This document shows positions 43,939 to 56,566 of a DNA stretch of 64,000 bases, one piece after another. Each line of letters starts with the position of its first letter. Within the stretch, counting starts at the first letter, position 1. The notes under the pieces were generated by a model, which was not told where the DNA came from, did not search any database, and was given only the letters and a program-made list of their open reading frames with translations. The position numbers and the translations under genes were made by a program. This DNA comes from Lycium barbarum (Eukaryota > Streptophyta > Magnoliopsida > Solanales > Solanaceae): assembly GCF_019175385.1 (NCBI RefSeq), contig NC_083339.1:109725601-109789600 (forward strand), read 5' to 3'.

Positions 43939-45066
43939 ATTTCTCTCCTCCATGTATTTGAGCCTATAGAAGTCGTGACTAACGTGTAAGGTTGAAAACT
44001 TGTGAAATAAACCTCAAAAATCGTAGTTGTGATGTTGTTAGTTGCTGAACTGTTTTGAAGTTGTTCTTGTGGTATTTTATGGCTGAAAATTGACGGAATA
44101 ACTTGGATTTCTATTTTTGATGTTGTTCTTATTGTTTTGGTGTTGGTTTGAATTGGAAAGAGGTAAAAGATATATGGGAAGTACTGCCCGATTTTCTGAA
44201 ATCATGGGTATGTTGTTCTTGTGTTGTTGGATTGTTTTGAAGTATTACGTACATGTTATTATGGCTGGAAATTAGAGTAGATAATATGAATATGGTGAAC
44301 TTGATGTTGTGATACATGTCCATGTGTTTATATGAGGATTTGACGGAAGAATTGGAAGTAAACTTGAAATAGAATTTATAGAATAAGATGTTATGCATAT
44401 GGGCTACTTTGGAAGAATCTATCAGATGGATTTTGATTTAACTTAGTATGGAAACGTGAATATGCATTATGATTGATGTAGTGTTGTTGTATTGGATTGA
44501 GTTGAGTCGAGTGGAAGTGAATTCCGGCAGATTTTAAGAGGGTTTACTTTAAAGACTTAAGATAGGCATATGACAATAAGTCTAACAGTGGTATGAGTTC
44601 TCTTGAATGTAGAATTACGAGCTCGGGAGAATAATCGTTAAGTTGTAGGGGATCAATCAGGTATGTTAAGGCTTAGTCCCTTTCTTTCAAAAGGCATGAT
44701 TCCTATGTTATGATTCCATATATGTTTCCATAACCTTCTTACTTCCAAAAGTTAGAAGTTCATGATTCTTAAAGCTTCTTATGATGTTAAAGATGAGAAT
44801 GTTTCTATGATGATTATGATGATGATGATTTTATGTTTAAAAGTCCTGAGCTTATGATTGTGATGCTATTATGAGATTATTGAGCTTGTTCTATGATTTT
44901 CTAGATTTTATTCATTGTTGTTGATCTCACCTTATAATAATTGTTTATTCAAGGTGAGATATAGCGATGATGATTGCTCCATAATATAAATCGGAGGTTA
45001 CTGACCTTACGTCACTCCGATAGAGTTGTAGCTTTTAATTGGGCTCTCATGCATGCTTATTTTTAT

Positions 45067-45183
45067 GTATGATTACACCAGGCCTAGTTGGCCGGGCAGA
45101 CACCACTGCGGTGGGAGTAGTGGGCGGCTTATGATTACACCGTGCCTAGGTTGCCGGACAGACACCACTAGTGGGCGGCACGA
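45067..45183. repeat. Tandem pair of about 60-bp units in copy F LTR
   Basis: Two units share TATGATTACACC, CCTAG, GGCCGGGCAGACACCACT and GTGGGCGGC, followed by a partial third (ATGATTACCCC). The same array occurs in the 3' LTR at about 60201-60320. Confidence 0.8.
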
Positions 45184-45836
45184 GATGATTACCCCATACG
45201 CGGGCTAGTGATGATATTATGTTATGTATGTATGAGATATGTTTTCTTAAAAAGCTAAGCATGCATGGTATTCGCCTTAAGAGGCAGTTTGATGTGCAGG
45301 TTATCCCTTTCTCTCATGTTTCCTTACATGCTTCATTCCGTTATTGATCATGCCTTACATACTCAGTACATTGCTCGTACTAATGTCCTTTCTTTTGTGT
45401 ACGCTGCGTTTATGCCCACAGATAGACAGGGAGACAGTCCAGACACCTAGGAGCTTTACTAACAGATATACAAGAGCACTCCACTACTCCAGAGTTGCAG
45501 CTTATTGGTATATTCTTTTGTGTACATAATGGGGCATGGCTGAGTCTTGTCTCGTCTTTATGATTTTTAACACTCCAGTTAGAGGCTCATAGTCATATGT
45601 GGGTAGTAGATGTCTTATCACCTCTATAGTGTATGTCTTGTATACCATTTTGTAGCCTCGTGGGCTTATACGTATGTATATATGTTCTTGAGGAGCAATT
45701 GAAGATCGCTCCATAATAAGTTTTTCTTTGAGAATTGTATTTATTCAAGATGAGCTAGATGATAAAAGGAAAGGTGGTGCTCGGTAGGCTAGCTCCGAGT
45801 ACCCGTCATGACCTTCTAGCTGGGTCGTGACAAAAG

Positions 45837-46028
45837 TGGTATCAGAGCAGTGTGTCTACGAGTCGTGTCCAATAGAGTCTTGTTTATGGGTGTGAGCGTA
45901 CCACACTTATAAACAGGAGGCTGCAAGGCATTTAGGAATAATTGACCTTTCTTTCTCATCTTAGATCGTGCGATAGATACATGTTATCAGGTTTTCCTTT
46001 TTCCTAATCGTGTGTGATGATTTCAGCG
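45837..46028 (+). promoter_or_regulatory. Copy F primer-binding site, leader and acceptor-like site before gag
   Basis: TGGTATCAGAGCA (45837-45849) is a perfect tRNA-Met PBS, four bases after the LTR end. The leader ends in a pyrimidine run (TTTTCCTTTTTCCTA) and GATTTCAG|CG just before ATG 46029, a textbook 3' splice-site arrangement. Confidence 0.75.
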
Positions 46029-47735
46029 ATGCCTGTGAAGAGGAAAGCTACAACAGCCCAGAAGGGCAAATTGATAGTCGGAAGAAGGACTGAACGGGAG
46101 CCACCGGCAGAGATAGAAGAGGGTGAGTCCCTATTTGAGGTTTCATCTTGGACCTCTCCTACTCCACCCTTACGAGAGGAGCATGAAGGGGCCTCAGCTC
46201 CACCTTTAGCACCCTCAGTTCCTCCACCAGCTGCCTAAGGCCAGCGGATGACCAAGGCTATTTGGTTGCTGAACTGGTTGGTTGCCACTCAGGCACAGTG
46301 ACAGGGTATGAGCCAAGGTGATAGAGTGGTCAGCGCAAGAGCCCGTGATTTTATTAGCCTGAACCCTTCAGAATTGTATAGGTCAAAGCCGGATGAAGAC
46401 TCTCAAGGCTTTATAGATGAGATTTTAAGGACGTTGAGAATAATACATGCTTCTGATACTGAGTCAGTTGAATTGGCTTCATATAGACTGCGGGATGTGG
46501 CCGCCCACTGGTACAACACTTAGATGTCTTCGCGAGGGGCAAATGCACCTCCCCTAGTATGCCAGGAGTTCGTGGATGCCTTCCTTCAACATCATCTGCC
46601 ATCGGAAGTTCGACTGGCCAGAGCCGACAAGTTCTTAAATCTCTAACAGGAGAATATCAGTGCTCGGGAGTATAGTCTCCGCTTCAATTCATTGGCTAGG
46701 TATGATCTAGCCATGGTGGCCGATATAGAAGATCGGGTGCATCGGTTTGTGAGTGGCTTGGGGCTATATTTGATTAAAGAGTGCTTGACAGCCTCCCTCC
46801 AGGACGGGATGGATATTGCTCATATTCAGGCCCATGCCCAGAATTTGGAGTAGCAGCCGCAGAGGGGCGAGCGTGATTCTGATAGAAGGTACAGTAAGAG
46901 GGCCAGATCTTCCAGTGCCGCTAGCGAGTTTAGGGTGAGTCAAAGGCAACAACATTCCAGGTATTCAGGCCAATCCGATACTAGTGCACCTCCTCTATTT
47001 GTGGGCAGGAGATTTGACCGCCCCATTTATTCTGGATCGGGTCAGAGCTCGAGAGTTTCGGGCTCCCAGTTTGGAGGTGATTTTAATCAGAGGAGACCAC
47101 TGGTACCACAATGCAGCCAGTGCGGTAAATTACATGCAGGTCAGTGTCGCCGAGGCTTAGATGCTTGCTATACCTGTGGTCAGACCGGGCATATGATGCG
47201 TGATTGTCCATCGCTGAGCGGTAGAGTTAGGGCCCAGCCCACAGGATTAGTAACCAGCTCTTCTTCGTCTATGTGCCCTATAGGGCAAGGCTCACAGGCA
47301 CCGTCAGGTAGCGGTAGAGGTAGGGGAGGAGCATCCAGTACAAGCGACCCTCAGAATCGTATAAATGCACAAGTTGGATGGCAGGATCTTGAGTCCTCCC
47401 CTGACGTTGTCAAAGGTATATTGTCAGTATCCTCTCATGATGTGTATGCATTGATTGATCCGGGGTCTACCTTGTCATATATTACTCCTTATATTGCCAA
47501 TCGTATCGGGGTGAAATATGAGCTAATCAAACCTTTTGAGGTGTCCATACATGTAGGGGGACCAGTGGTAGCTAAATGGGTATATAGGAATTGTGTGGTT
47601 GTAGTTTGCGACCGCCATACTATGGCTAATTTACATGAGTTAAAAATGTTAGATTTTGATGTTATTATGGGTATGGATTGGCTGGGCTTATGTTACGCCA
47701 ATGTTGATTGTAGAACAAAGATGGTTCGTTTCTAA
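46029..47735 (+). pseudogene. Copy F gag and aspartic protease
   Basis: The start at ATG 46029 (MPVKRKATTAQKGK) follows the acceptor-like AG by two bases. Retrotrans_gag motifs: FIDEILRTLRIIHASD, YRLRDVAAHWYN, FVDAFLQHHLPSEVRLARA and RFVSGLG. A Ser/Gly/Arg-rich tail carries CSQCGKLHAGQC and an intact knuckle CYTCGQTGHMMRDC near 47170. Protease: ALIDPGSTLSYITPY near 47450 and FDVIMGMDWLG near 47660. All are in one frame, interrupted by stops at about 46236, 46521, 46644, 46851 and 47733, consistent with a single gag-pol frame hit by point mutations. Confidence 0.88.
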
Positions 47736-48640
47736 TTTCCGGGAGAACCAGTCTTGGAATGGAAAGGTAATACAGCGTCCCCAAGAGGTAGGTTTATTTC
47801 CTATCTCAAAGTGAGGAAGATGATTGCTAAGGGCTATATTTATTACTTAGTCCAGGTTCATGACACCGAAGCAAAACCGCCAACTCTTCAATCTGTCCCA
47901 GTAGTGAATGAGTTTCCAGATGTGTTTCTAGATGAGCTTCCGGGCCTTCCTCCAGAACGGGAGATTGAGTTTACTATTGATGTATTTCCAGATACTAAGC
48001 CCATATCTATCCCTTCTTATCGGATGACCCCTGCAGAATTGAAGGAGTTAAAGGCAGCTGAAATATCTACTTGAAAAAGGATTTATTAGGCCTAGTTCAT
48101 CGCCATGGGGAGCGCCGGTGTTGTTCGTAAGAAAGAAAGATGGTTCTTTGCGGATGTGTGTTGATTACAGGCAATTGATCAAGGTGACGATAAAGAATAA
48201 ATATCCACTTCCAAGGATCGATGATTTATTCGATCAACTGCAAGGTGCCAAATGGCTCTCAAAAATAGATCTAAGATCGGGATACCATCAAGTGAGGGTT
48301 ATGGAAGAAGACATCTCAAAGACAGCCTTCAGAACTAGATATGGCCAATATGAGTTTCGGGTGATGTCATTTGGACTAACTAACATCCCAGCGGTATTCA
48401 TGAATTTGATGAATAATGTATTCAGACCTTTTGTAGATTTATTTGTGATCGTGTTCATCGATGATATCACTGGTATATTCTCGATTGGAGGCTGATCATG
48501 CAGATCATCTACGTACTGTTCTTGGAATTCTTCGAGCTCGGGAACTATATTCCAAGTTTTCAAAATGTGAATTTTGGCTGAATTCTGTCACTTTTTTCGG
48601 ACATTATTTCAGCTGACGGTATTCGAGTAGATACCCAGAA
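47736..48640 (+). pseudogene. Copy F reverse transcriptase
   Basis: VVNEFPDVFLDELPGLPPER (in parts) leads into IEFTIDVFPDTKPIS. After a small deletion near 48058 the frame shifts, and [47 protein letters not shown] and the intact box VIVFIDDI (about 48460) follow. A further shift after it breaks LVYS. Confidence 0.88.
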
Positions 48641-49290
48641 GATTGAAGCAGTGAAGAATTGGCCGAGGCCTACAACGCTTATGAGGGCCCGTAGTTTTCT
48701 AGGGTTGCCCGATTACTACAGGAGGTTCGGAGAAGGATTTTCTTCTATTTTAGCACCACTGATGAAGCTGACTCAAAAATCAACAAAATTTCAATGGACG
48801 GACGCGTGCGAGCGCAGTTTTCAGGAGCTGAAAGATAGATTGACTTTGGCTCAAGCCCTAACACTTCCAGAAGGATCAGAGGGCTATGTTATCTATTGTG
48901 ATGCTTCAGGAGTGGGGCTAGGTTGTGTGTTGATGCAACATGGCAAATTATTGCCTATACATCAAGACAATTGCAGAAACACGAGAAAACTACCCAACTC
49001 ATGACCTAGAGTTGGCTGCGGTTATTCATGCACTAAAGATGTGGAGGCACTATTTATATGGTGTTCATATGGATATTTATACGGATCATAAGAGTCTCCA
49101 ATATATTTTCAAACAGAAGGAATTGAATTTGTGGCAAAGGCGGTGGTTGAAGTTATTAAAAGACTATGATGTAAGTATCTTATATCATCCTTGAAAGGCG
49201 AACGTAGTAGCCGATGCTCTTAGCCGCAAATCTATGAGTAGTTTATGTGACGTTCAATCGGAGAAGAAGGAGTTAGTTCATGAGCTTCGA
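48641..49290 (+). pseudogene. Copy F RNase H
   Basis: RSFLGLPDYYRRFGEGFS and KFQWTDACERSFQELK end the RT connection. [19 protein letters not shown] holds the first RNase H Asp, [18 protein letters not shown] the Glu, and [12 protein letters not shown] the next Asp. [12 protein letters not shown] is followed by a stop and [13 protein letters not shown]. One frameshift lies near 48940. Confidence 0.88.
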
Positions 49291-49299
49291 TAGCTAGCT

Positions 49300-50340
49300 G
49301 GCCTAGGAGTTTGCTTAATGGACTCGGGCAGTACGGGAGTTACTGTCCAGAATCCAGCTGTGTCATCTTTAATAAGGGAGGTAAAGAAGTGCCAATATGA
49401 GGACCTCGTGTTAGTTCATTATAGAGATGCGCTTCCTCAGAAGGAGAATTCACCATTTGAGGTTCCTGCAGATGGCGTTCTCCGGCACCAAGGCAGATTA
49501 TGTGTTCCTAATGTTGCAGGACTACGACGATAGGTTCTGGAAGAAGCCCATCATTCCCGTTATTCTGTCCATCCAGGAGCGACAAAGATGTACCATGATC
49601 TTAAATCTATATATTGGTGGGATGGAACGAAGAAAGATATAGCGGAATTTGTAGCCTAATGTCCTAATTGTCAACAGGTGAAAACCGAGCATTAGAAGCC
49701 TGGGGGATTGCTGCAAGCTATAGAGATTCCGACTTGGAAGTAGGAAGTGATTAACATGGACTTAATTATAAGATTACCTCTTTCTCGGCGTAAGTATGAC
49801 TCTATATCGGTGATCGTGGATAGGCTTATGAAGTCAACTCATTTCCTGTCAGTCAGAACTACGTACATAGCAGATGATTATGCAAAGTTGTATATTAAGG
49901 AGATCGTACGACTTCATGGCGTTCCAGTATCCATTATCACTTATAGAGGAGCACAATTTACAGTGGAAGTCTTTTCAAGAAGGTCTGCGAACTCAGGTAA
50001 AATGTAGCACAGCATTTCATCCACAGACTAATGGGCAAGCCGAGCGCACTATTCAGACCCTTGAAGATATGTTAAGGGCATGTGTGCTAGATTTTTGAGG
50101 TAATTAGGATGATCATTTGCCGCTTATTAAGTTTGCGTACAACAATAGTTACCACTTTAGTATTCAAATGGGCATATGAAGCTCTATACGGGAGGAAATA
50201 TAGATCGCCAACTGGATGGTTTGAAGTAGGGGAAACAAAGCTAGTGGGCCCAGACTTGATCCAGCAAGCGGAGGAAAAGATCAAGCTTATTCAAGATCGA
50301 TTATTAACAGCCCAAAGTCGTCAAAAATCCTATGCAGACA
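49300..50340 (+). pseudogene. Copy F integrase zinc finger and catalytic core
   Basis: The N-terminal part LVLVHYRDALPQKE (49402 on) is followed by a decayed H2C2 finger (HPGATKMYHDLK, then CPNCQQVK near 49665). The core has the catalytic-Asp region near 49755, DSISVIVDRLMKSTHF and YIKEIVRLHGVPVSII. TAFHPQTNGQAERTIQTLEDM near 50010 holds the last Glu, and EALYGRKYRSPTGWFEVGE is at about 50178. Frameshifts lie near 49970 and 50100. Confidence 0.85.
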
Positions 50341-50841
50341 ATCATCGATGAGGCTTGGAATTCCAAGTTAACAATTGGGTATTCCTGAAAGTATCGCCGA
50401 TGAAAGGTGTAATGAGATTTGTCGAGAAGGGCAAGCTTAGTCCCCGGTATATCGGGCCCTACAAGATTGTCCGCAAGGTAGGTCAAGTAGCTTATGAGTT
50501 AGATCTGTCTTCGGATTTGGAGTCAGTCCACCCAGTTTTTCTTGTGTCAATGCTTTGTAAGTGCGTGGGAGATCCTTCCAGAATTGTGCCTATAGAAGAT
50601 GTCCAAGTTACTAAGAAATTGTCCTATGAAGAAGTACCCATTGCTATTCTAGATAGGCAGGTTCGAAGACTCAGAACCAAAGACGTAGCCTCAGTTAAAG
50701 TCCTTTGGTGAAACAATAATATGGAAGAAATGACTTGGGAAGCTGAGGAAGATATGAAGTCCAGGTACCCACATTTGTTTCCACTCCCAAAAGAGCTCCA
50801 GCCAGAGACACCATTATCCTCAGGTATGTTATGCTTCTTTG
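50341..50841 (+). pseudogene. Copy F integrase C-terminus with chromodomain
   Basis: VFLKVSPMKGVMRFVEKGK and LSPRYIGPYKIVRKVGQVAYEL are followed by HPVFLVSMLCK, then the chromodomain: LSYEEVPIAILDRQVRRL, TKDVASVKVLW, one stop at 50709, and EEMTWEAEEDMKSRYPHLF. Chromodomains of this group read heterochromatin marks and steer insertion. It ends near 50841. Confidence 0.88.
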
Positions 50842-51026
50842 AATGATTTCTTGGTCGTGTGTGGCCAATATAGGCATTGATGTTGTAGCCCTGTGAGATA
50901 TTGTATATTTTGGGTTGTTGTGACAGGATGGTAGTGTTAATATTAGCGGAGAAACTCTGGCAAAATTTTCGTAGAAATCCTTAGGAGCTTAACATTCGAG
51001 GACGAATGTTCCTAAGGGGGGAGGAA
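50842..51026 (+). promoter_or_regulatory. Copy F 3' untranslated stretch and polypurine tract
   Basis: Non-coding. It ends with the palindromic AACATTCGAGGACGAATGTT (50991-51010) and then AAGGGGGGAGGAA (51014-51026), the polypurine tract directly before the 3' LTR. The same palindrome precedes the polypurine tract in the inserts at 52235, 56583 (reversed) and 57766. Confidence 0.85.
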
Positions 51027-51932
51027 TGTTACACCTCAAAAACATTTCGCGTCGTTTGCGTTATAAGTAAACTAACGTAAGCTCGGAAGGGCCATGGAAC
51101 CCTTATAAGGTTAATGAATACTCTTACCAAGTGTTAAGCAAGTGTCTAAAGGTTCCGGGACCAAGGAAATCGAAGAAAATAAGTTTGTTGAAAACTTGGA
51201 AAAACAAAGTTGGAAGAATTTTGGACAGAAATTTTGGGTCAATTTTAGAGGGGTATATCTCCTAGTGTATTAGGAGTTTTGAAGTGAAACAAAATCCTAA
51301 ATTGAATTTCCGGAAGTCTAGTTTTCAATGCAATAAACCGTTCGTGCATACAATATTGGAGTAGAGAGATATTTACTTTTTCGCGAGACTACACAATCAG
51401 CCTCGTTGGGACCAACTATGGCGGTGGCCGACCTTCTTGTATATTAAATACGTTTTAAAGGCCAATTTAACTCATTTTCACTTGAAACTTTTTCCATAAG
51501 CTTCTAAGACCCTCCCAAGTCAAATCATAAAGACCCTAAGCTAAAAAAATAGGGTTTCACCCAAGTTATATCTCAAGAGTTCCAAGAGAGCAAGAAGAAG
51601 CACTCTTAAGGTGTTGGATGCAAGTTGAAGCTTGAGTTGTTCTTGTTGTTGTTGTTGTTAGGTTTAGAGGATTCTTAGAGGTAAATCAAGCTCATTAAAG
51701 GTAATAATATTTCTCTCCTCCATGTATTTGAGGCTATAGAAGTCGTGACTAACTTGTACGGTTGAAAACTTGTGAAATAAAGCTCGAAAATCATAGTTGT
51801 GATGTTGTTAGTTGCTGAACTGTTTTGAAGTTGTTCTTGTAGTATTTTATGGCTGGAAATTGATGGAATAACGTGGATATTCTATTTTTGATGTTGTTCT
51901 TATTATTTTGGTGTTGGTTTGAATTGGAAAGA
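51027..51932 (+). mobile_element. 3' LTR of Gypsy copy F, first part
   Basis: It starts TGTTACACCTCAAAAAC and matches the 5' LTR to GAATTGGAAAGA at 51932, which matches 44163 in the 5' LTR. The LTR resumes at 59296. It includes TATTAAAT near 51443 and a donor-like position at 51701 (GGTAATA). Confidence 0.9.
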
Positions 51933-51959
51933 TGTCACGGCCCATGGAGTTGATGACGT

Positions 51960-52271
51960 TAAGAACTATGCGATTAAGATTGTGGGAAGGAGTAACGATA
52001 AGGACGAAAGGTTCCTAGACTAGTTGAAAGAAAAAAAGAGGTCGACGAGTACAAAAAGGGACGATCCAAAATAGCACCAAGAAGCACGAAAGGAAGAGTG
52101 ACGTATCTGAACAAGGGAATTTGTCTAATACTACAGAAGATTAAGGAGCCCATAGCATAATAGCATGGAAATCTGGAACTAAAGGGGACAACCATTTCAA
52201 GAAACTAATCAAAGCTTCATAAGCTCGCAAGGAACAACATTCGAGGACGAATGTTCCAAAGGAGGGAAGGA
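51960..52271 (+). other. 3' internal tail and polypurine tract before LTR H1
   Basis: It matches 57489-57799 closely (GACTATGCGATTAAGATTG... or AACTATGCGATTAAG... onward), including the palindromic AACATTCGAGGACGAATGTT and the polypurine AAAGGAGGGAAGGA (52258-52271). Non-coding. Confidence 0.75.
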
Positions 52272-53787
52272 TGTTATATCCCGTATTTTTGTACGTTGGA
52301 TTATTCGTAAGCTGTGGTGGGGTCCACATGTCGAGATATTTTTAAAAGACATATGAAAAGTTATATGGATAATATATTTGAAGTTAAACACAACTTAAGA
52401 AGGACCCTTGAGCCAAATCAAAGTGGAAGTCCTCCAGAAAAAATGTTTTTAAGTTACGTTTTTGGGTGATCTGACTTCGGGAGGCCATAACCCCATCAGT
52501 ATTTGGGAATTTGGGAAACCTCCCAAAATGAAAGTTGTAGATAATTGAAATACCTTTCCAACCATAGGTCGTGGGCCTGCTTGTGATATCAGGATAAGGA
52601 GATATGGACGTTTTAAGGCAGAAAGGTCGAGCTGGGCAGTGGGCTCGGCCCAACCTGATTCCAATCCGGGTCAGGCCCATTTCCCTTGCTATTTAAGGGA
52701 AATTTCAGCCTTCTCCTCCTCATTTTCAGACCAAAAAGACCCATAAAATTCTAGAGAGAGAGAGGGAGGAAAGCCTTAGAGAGAAAAATCAAGTTTTGAT
52801 CAAAATCTGAGCCCCAAATCCCGAAGCTCATGAAGAGAAAAGTGTTGTACGTTGCGTTGCCTTCAATTTGAGCTAAAAATCAGCCAATAAGAAGAGTGTT
52901 GACGTGGTTGCTACATACTTAAGGTAAGATTAAGGTCCTTTTTTCATTGTTAACAATTTTATTTAGAGTTTTAACGGATTAGAACGGAGAAAATAGCATT
53001 TGTTGCTTTGTTGAGATTTATGGATTAGGGGCTGTTTTATATGATTTTCGTGGCTGTTTTGTGACGATATTTTGGGGATGTTTGGTATGATATTTGTGGC
53101 TATTTTGCGATGATATTTTGGGACTGTTTGGTGGTTGTTATGAACTGTTTTGTGGGCTGGAATATCGTGGGATTGGATGTAGTTGTTGTTGTTGTTGTGT
53201 TTGTTGTTATACTATGTATATACGAAAATAAACAAATGGATACAAGCATTGGTATACGAATGTATATTAGGCTGTTTTGGAAGTGATTTAAGAATGGATT
53301 TAATTCTAGTTTGATATGAAATTGTTGGTGGTGTTGTTGTTGGTATTTTGATTGATGTTTGGCTAAATTGGAATCTCGAGGATTGTTAAGTTTTCAGGGG
53401 AAATGCTGCCCGAATTTCGTTAAGTTTCATTCGTACTTGGATTGGTTAGTAAGTGATGCGGATGATCTAACTGTGGCTTATGTTATCTTAATTTTAGACC
53501 TACGAGCTCGAGAAGTAGACGTTGGACATTTAGGTAAAGTTCAAGGTATGTAAAGCTAACCCTTCCTTTTTTTGGCATGATCTTTATGAAACAAACGGAC
53601 GACATATATATATGACTCCAAAGAAGCTCCTATTCTTAGAGCCACTAGGATGGCTAATGTTCTTGATTTCCACAAGCTATTTCATTATGTCTTGATACGT
53701 GTATATGATTCCAGAAGTTCTATTTTGATATAATCCATAGTGACATTCGAAAGGTACTTGATATGACTATTGTCTTGATTTCCCTTT
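52272..53787 (+). mobile_element. LTR H1 (plus), 3'-truncated, within insertion G
   Basis: It starts TGTTATATCCCG after a polypurine tract. It contains TATTTAAG (52690), an (AG)n leader (52756) and donor-like TTAAGGTAAGATT (GT at 52924-52925). It stops abruptly at 53787 where the oppositely oriented LTR H2 begins. Its end part (53359-53553) encodes the same peptide as the minus strand at 55233-55048, differing by one residue in the shared stretch, which shows the inverted repeat directly. Confidence 0.8.
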
Positions 53788-54586
53788 TGTCACGACTCAA
53801 CCCCATGGGCCATGACTAGTGCCCGAGCTAGACACTCATATACGTACCTGTTAGATATAGCCAAATTGAAACTATGAACAATATGGAAACTTGCAAAAGA
53901 ACTCCGAAGGTTCATAACGTCATCATATATATATGTCCAGATAACTGTCTCCTGAGGAGTCACAACTGGTCAAATCATAAAATGATACGCAAGCCAACAA
54001 GGCTTCCACTACATATCAATATCATGCGCAAGCCGACAAGGCTGCCACTACATACGAACATATCCATAGCACATCGTATAGACACAGCTGAACAAACTTA
54101 TACACAACCCACACATATGTCTACAGACCTCTAAGAGTATCGATAGCGAAATATGACGGGACAGGGCCCCGCCATATCCCTGGGCAAACATATACATACA
54201 TCATAAGATCTGTACCAAAATTCTAGGCTCCGGAACAACAGAGCTCTCCAAGACAGCTGAGTGGAAGTCCTATGCTGAAGGGTCACCAAACCGACTATCT
54301 GTACCTGCGGGCATGAAACGCAGCCCCCCGAAGAAAGGGGGTCAGTACGAGATATGTACTGAGTATATAAAGCATGAAATACAATAAAGAGGATCATAAC
54401 TGAAATAGAGATTACCGGAAACAAGTATGACTTTTAAAATATCAATACACTTGCCTTATGAAATGAAAATCATGCATATCAATATCATATCCGGCCCATT
54501 ATGGGACTCGGTGAATAAGGTCGCCACATACCATCCTTGGCCCCATAATCACATCATCATATCATCACATCATCACACCATCACAT

Positions 54587-54623
<37 letters not shown>

Positions 54624-56566
54624 GTATCCCGGCCCTCTAGTGAGGGACTCGGTGAACAATGCAGTGAAACTGTGCACGAGAACGTATCCTAGCCCGGGAC
54701 TCAGTGAAAGATGTATTGAGGCATGCACGAGTAGAGTAGTGAGAAACCATATGCAAATAAAATCATATCTGAGACTCAATAAGATAATCAAAATGAACCA
54801 TCATTTGAAAATTTAGACGATAGTCATATCAAGTACCTTTCGAATGTCACTACGGATTATATTACAATAGGACTTCTGGAATCATATACACGTATCAAGA
54901 CATAATGAAATAGCTTCTGGAAGTCAAGAACATTAGCCATCCTAGTGGCTCTAAGAATAGGAGCTTGTTTGGAGTCATATATATACGTCGTCTGTTTGTT
55001 TCATAAAGATCATGCCAAAAAGATAGAAGAGTTAGCTTTACATACCTTTAATGCTTATTTAAATGTCCAACGTCTACTTCTCGAGCTCGTAGGTCTAAAA
55101 TTAAGATAACATAAGCCACAGTTAGATCATCCACATCACTTACTAACCAATCCAAGTACGAATGAAACTTAACGAAATTCGGGCAGCATTTCCCCTGAAA
55201 ACTTAACAATCCTCGAGATTCCAATTTAGCCAAACATCAATCAAAATACCAACAACAACAACACCAACAATTTCATATCAAACTAGAATTAAATCCATTC
55301 TTAAATCACTTCCAAAACAGCCCAATATACATTCGTATACCAATGCTTGTATACACTTCTTTATTTTCGTATATCATTAGTATAACAACAAACACAACAA
55401 CAACAACTACAGCCAATCCCATGATATTCCAGCCCACAAAACCATTCATAACAACCACCAAACAGCCCCAAAATATTGTCACAAAACAGCCACGAAAATC
55501 ATATAAAAACAGCCCGGTATACGCTTTGTATATGATATCTTCATACACTTTATTCTCCCAAATTCAAGAACAGCAACTTGTCAACAACATCAACAATTAT
55601 TATACATCATAACTCAGCTAATTCCATCCATTTAGTCCAACTAAAACAGCCCCTGATCCATAAACCTCAATAAAACAACAAACGAATTTATAACGCTATT
55701 TTCTCCGTTCTAATCCGCTAAAACTCTAAATAAACTTATTAACAATGAAAAAGGGACTTTAATCTTACATTAAGTATGCAGCAACCACGTCAACACTCTT
55801 CTTCTTGGCTGATTTTTAGTTCAAATTGAAGGCGACGCAACGTACAACACTTTTCTCTTCATGAGCTTTGGGATTCGGGACTCGAATTTTGATCAACACT
55901 TGGTTTTTCTCTATAAGGCTTTTCTCCCTCTCTCTCTCTCTAGAATTTTCTGGGTCTTTTTGGTTTGAAAATGAGGAGGAGAAGGCTGAAACTTCCCTTA
56001 AATAACAAGGGAAATGGGCCTGACCCGGATTGGAATCGGGTTGGGCTCATTTCACTACCCAGCTTGACCTTTCTGCCTTAAAACGTCCATAACTCTTTAT
56101 CCCGATGTCACATACAGGCTCACGACCTATGGTTGGAAAGGTATTTCAATTATCTACAACTTTAATTTTAGGAGTTTTCCCAAATTCCCAAATAATGATG
56201 GGGTTATGGCCTCCTGAAGTCAGATCACCCGAAAACGTAACTTAAAAACATCTTTTTGGAGGGCTTACACTTGGATTTGGCTCAAGGGTCCTTCTTGAGT
56301 TGTGTTTAACTTCACATATATTGTCCATATAACTTATCATATTTCCTTTATAAAAATCCCATCATGTGGGCCCCACCTCAGCTTATGGTTACGAGGGCTA
56401 TATATCATTTAACGTATTATTCCAATCATATTGTACGAATTCCAAATATCATACTCATGCTACTACAGTAGAATTTCATTCTTTATACTTGTGATATTTT
56501 CTCCCCCTCGAGCTCACATTAAGCCGTCTGTAGCCTTAGTAACACGAAATTTTCTAGGGTGTAACA
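53788..56566 (-). mobile_element. LTR H2 (minus), full length, within insertion G
   Basis: On its own strand it runs from TGTTACACCCTAG (56566) to GAGTCGTGACA (53788), 2.78 kb. A polypurine tract (TCCTCCCCCCCTTTGG reversed) lies at 56567-56583, so it is a 3' LTR of a minus-oriented copy. It includes a TATTTAAG box near 55999, an (AT)n run (54590-54621) and the conserved late box (54304-54380). Confidence 0.85.
54590..54621. repeat. (AT)n microsatellite in LTR H2
   Basis: About 16 AT units, next to a CATCA/ATCATC-rich stretch (54552-54590). Confidence 0.95.

Larger units (their letters stand above)
43322..45832 (+). mobile_element. 5' LTR of Gypsy copy F
   Basis: It starts TGTTACACCTCG and ends GGGTCGTGACA. 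Compared with the 3' LTR it lacks about 58 bp after CTCTTA (near 43420; compare 51121-51190). It contains TATTAAAT (43681), donor-like AAAGGTAAGAAT (GT at 43931), a GTT repeat near 43875, a tandem pair of about 60-bp units (45081-45183) and the conserved late box (45356-45425). Confidence 0.9.

Noticed and set aside
53359..55233. A peptide occurring twice, once on each strand (MAKLESRGLLSF...), first considered as a conserved gene
   Set aside because: Both copies lie in LTRs H1 and H2 of the same family in opposite orientation; the peptide is a shadow of the inverted LTR repeat.
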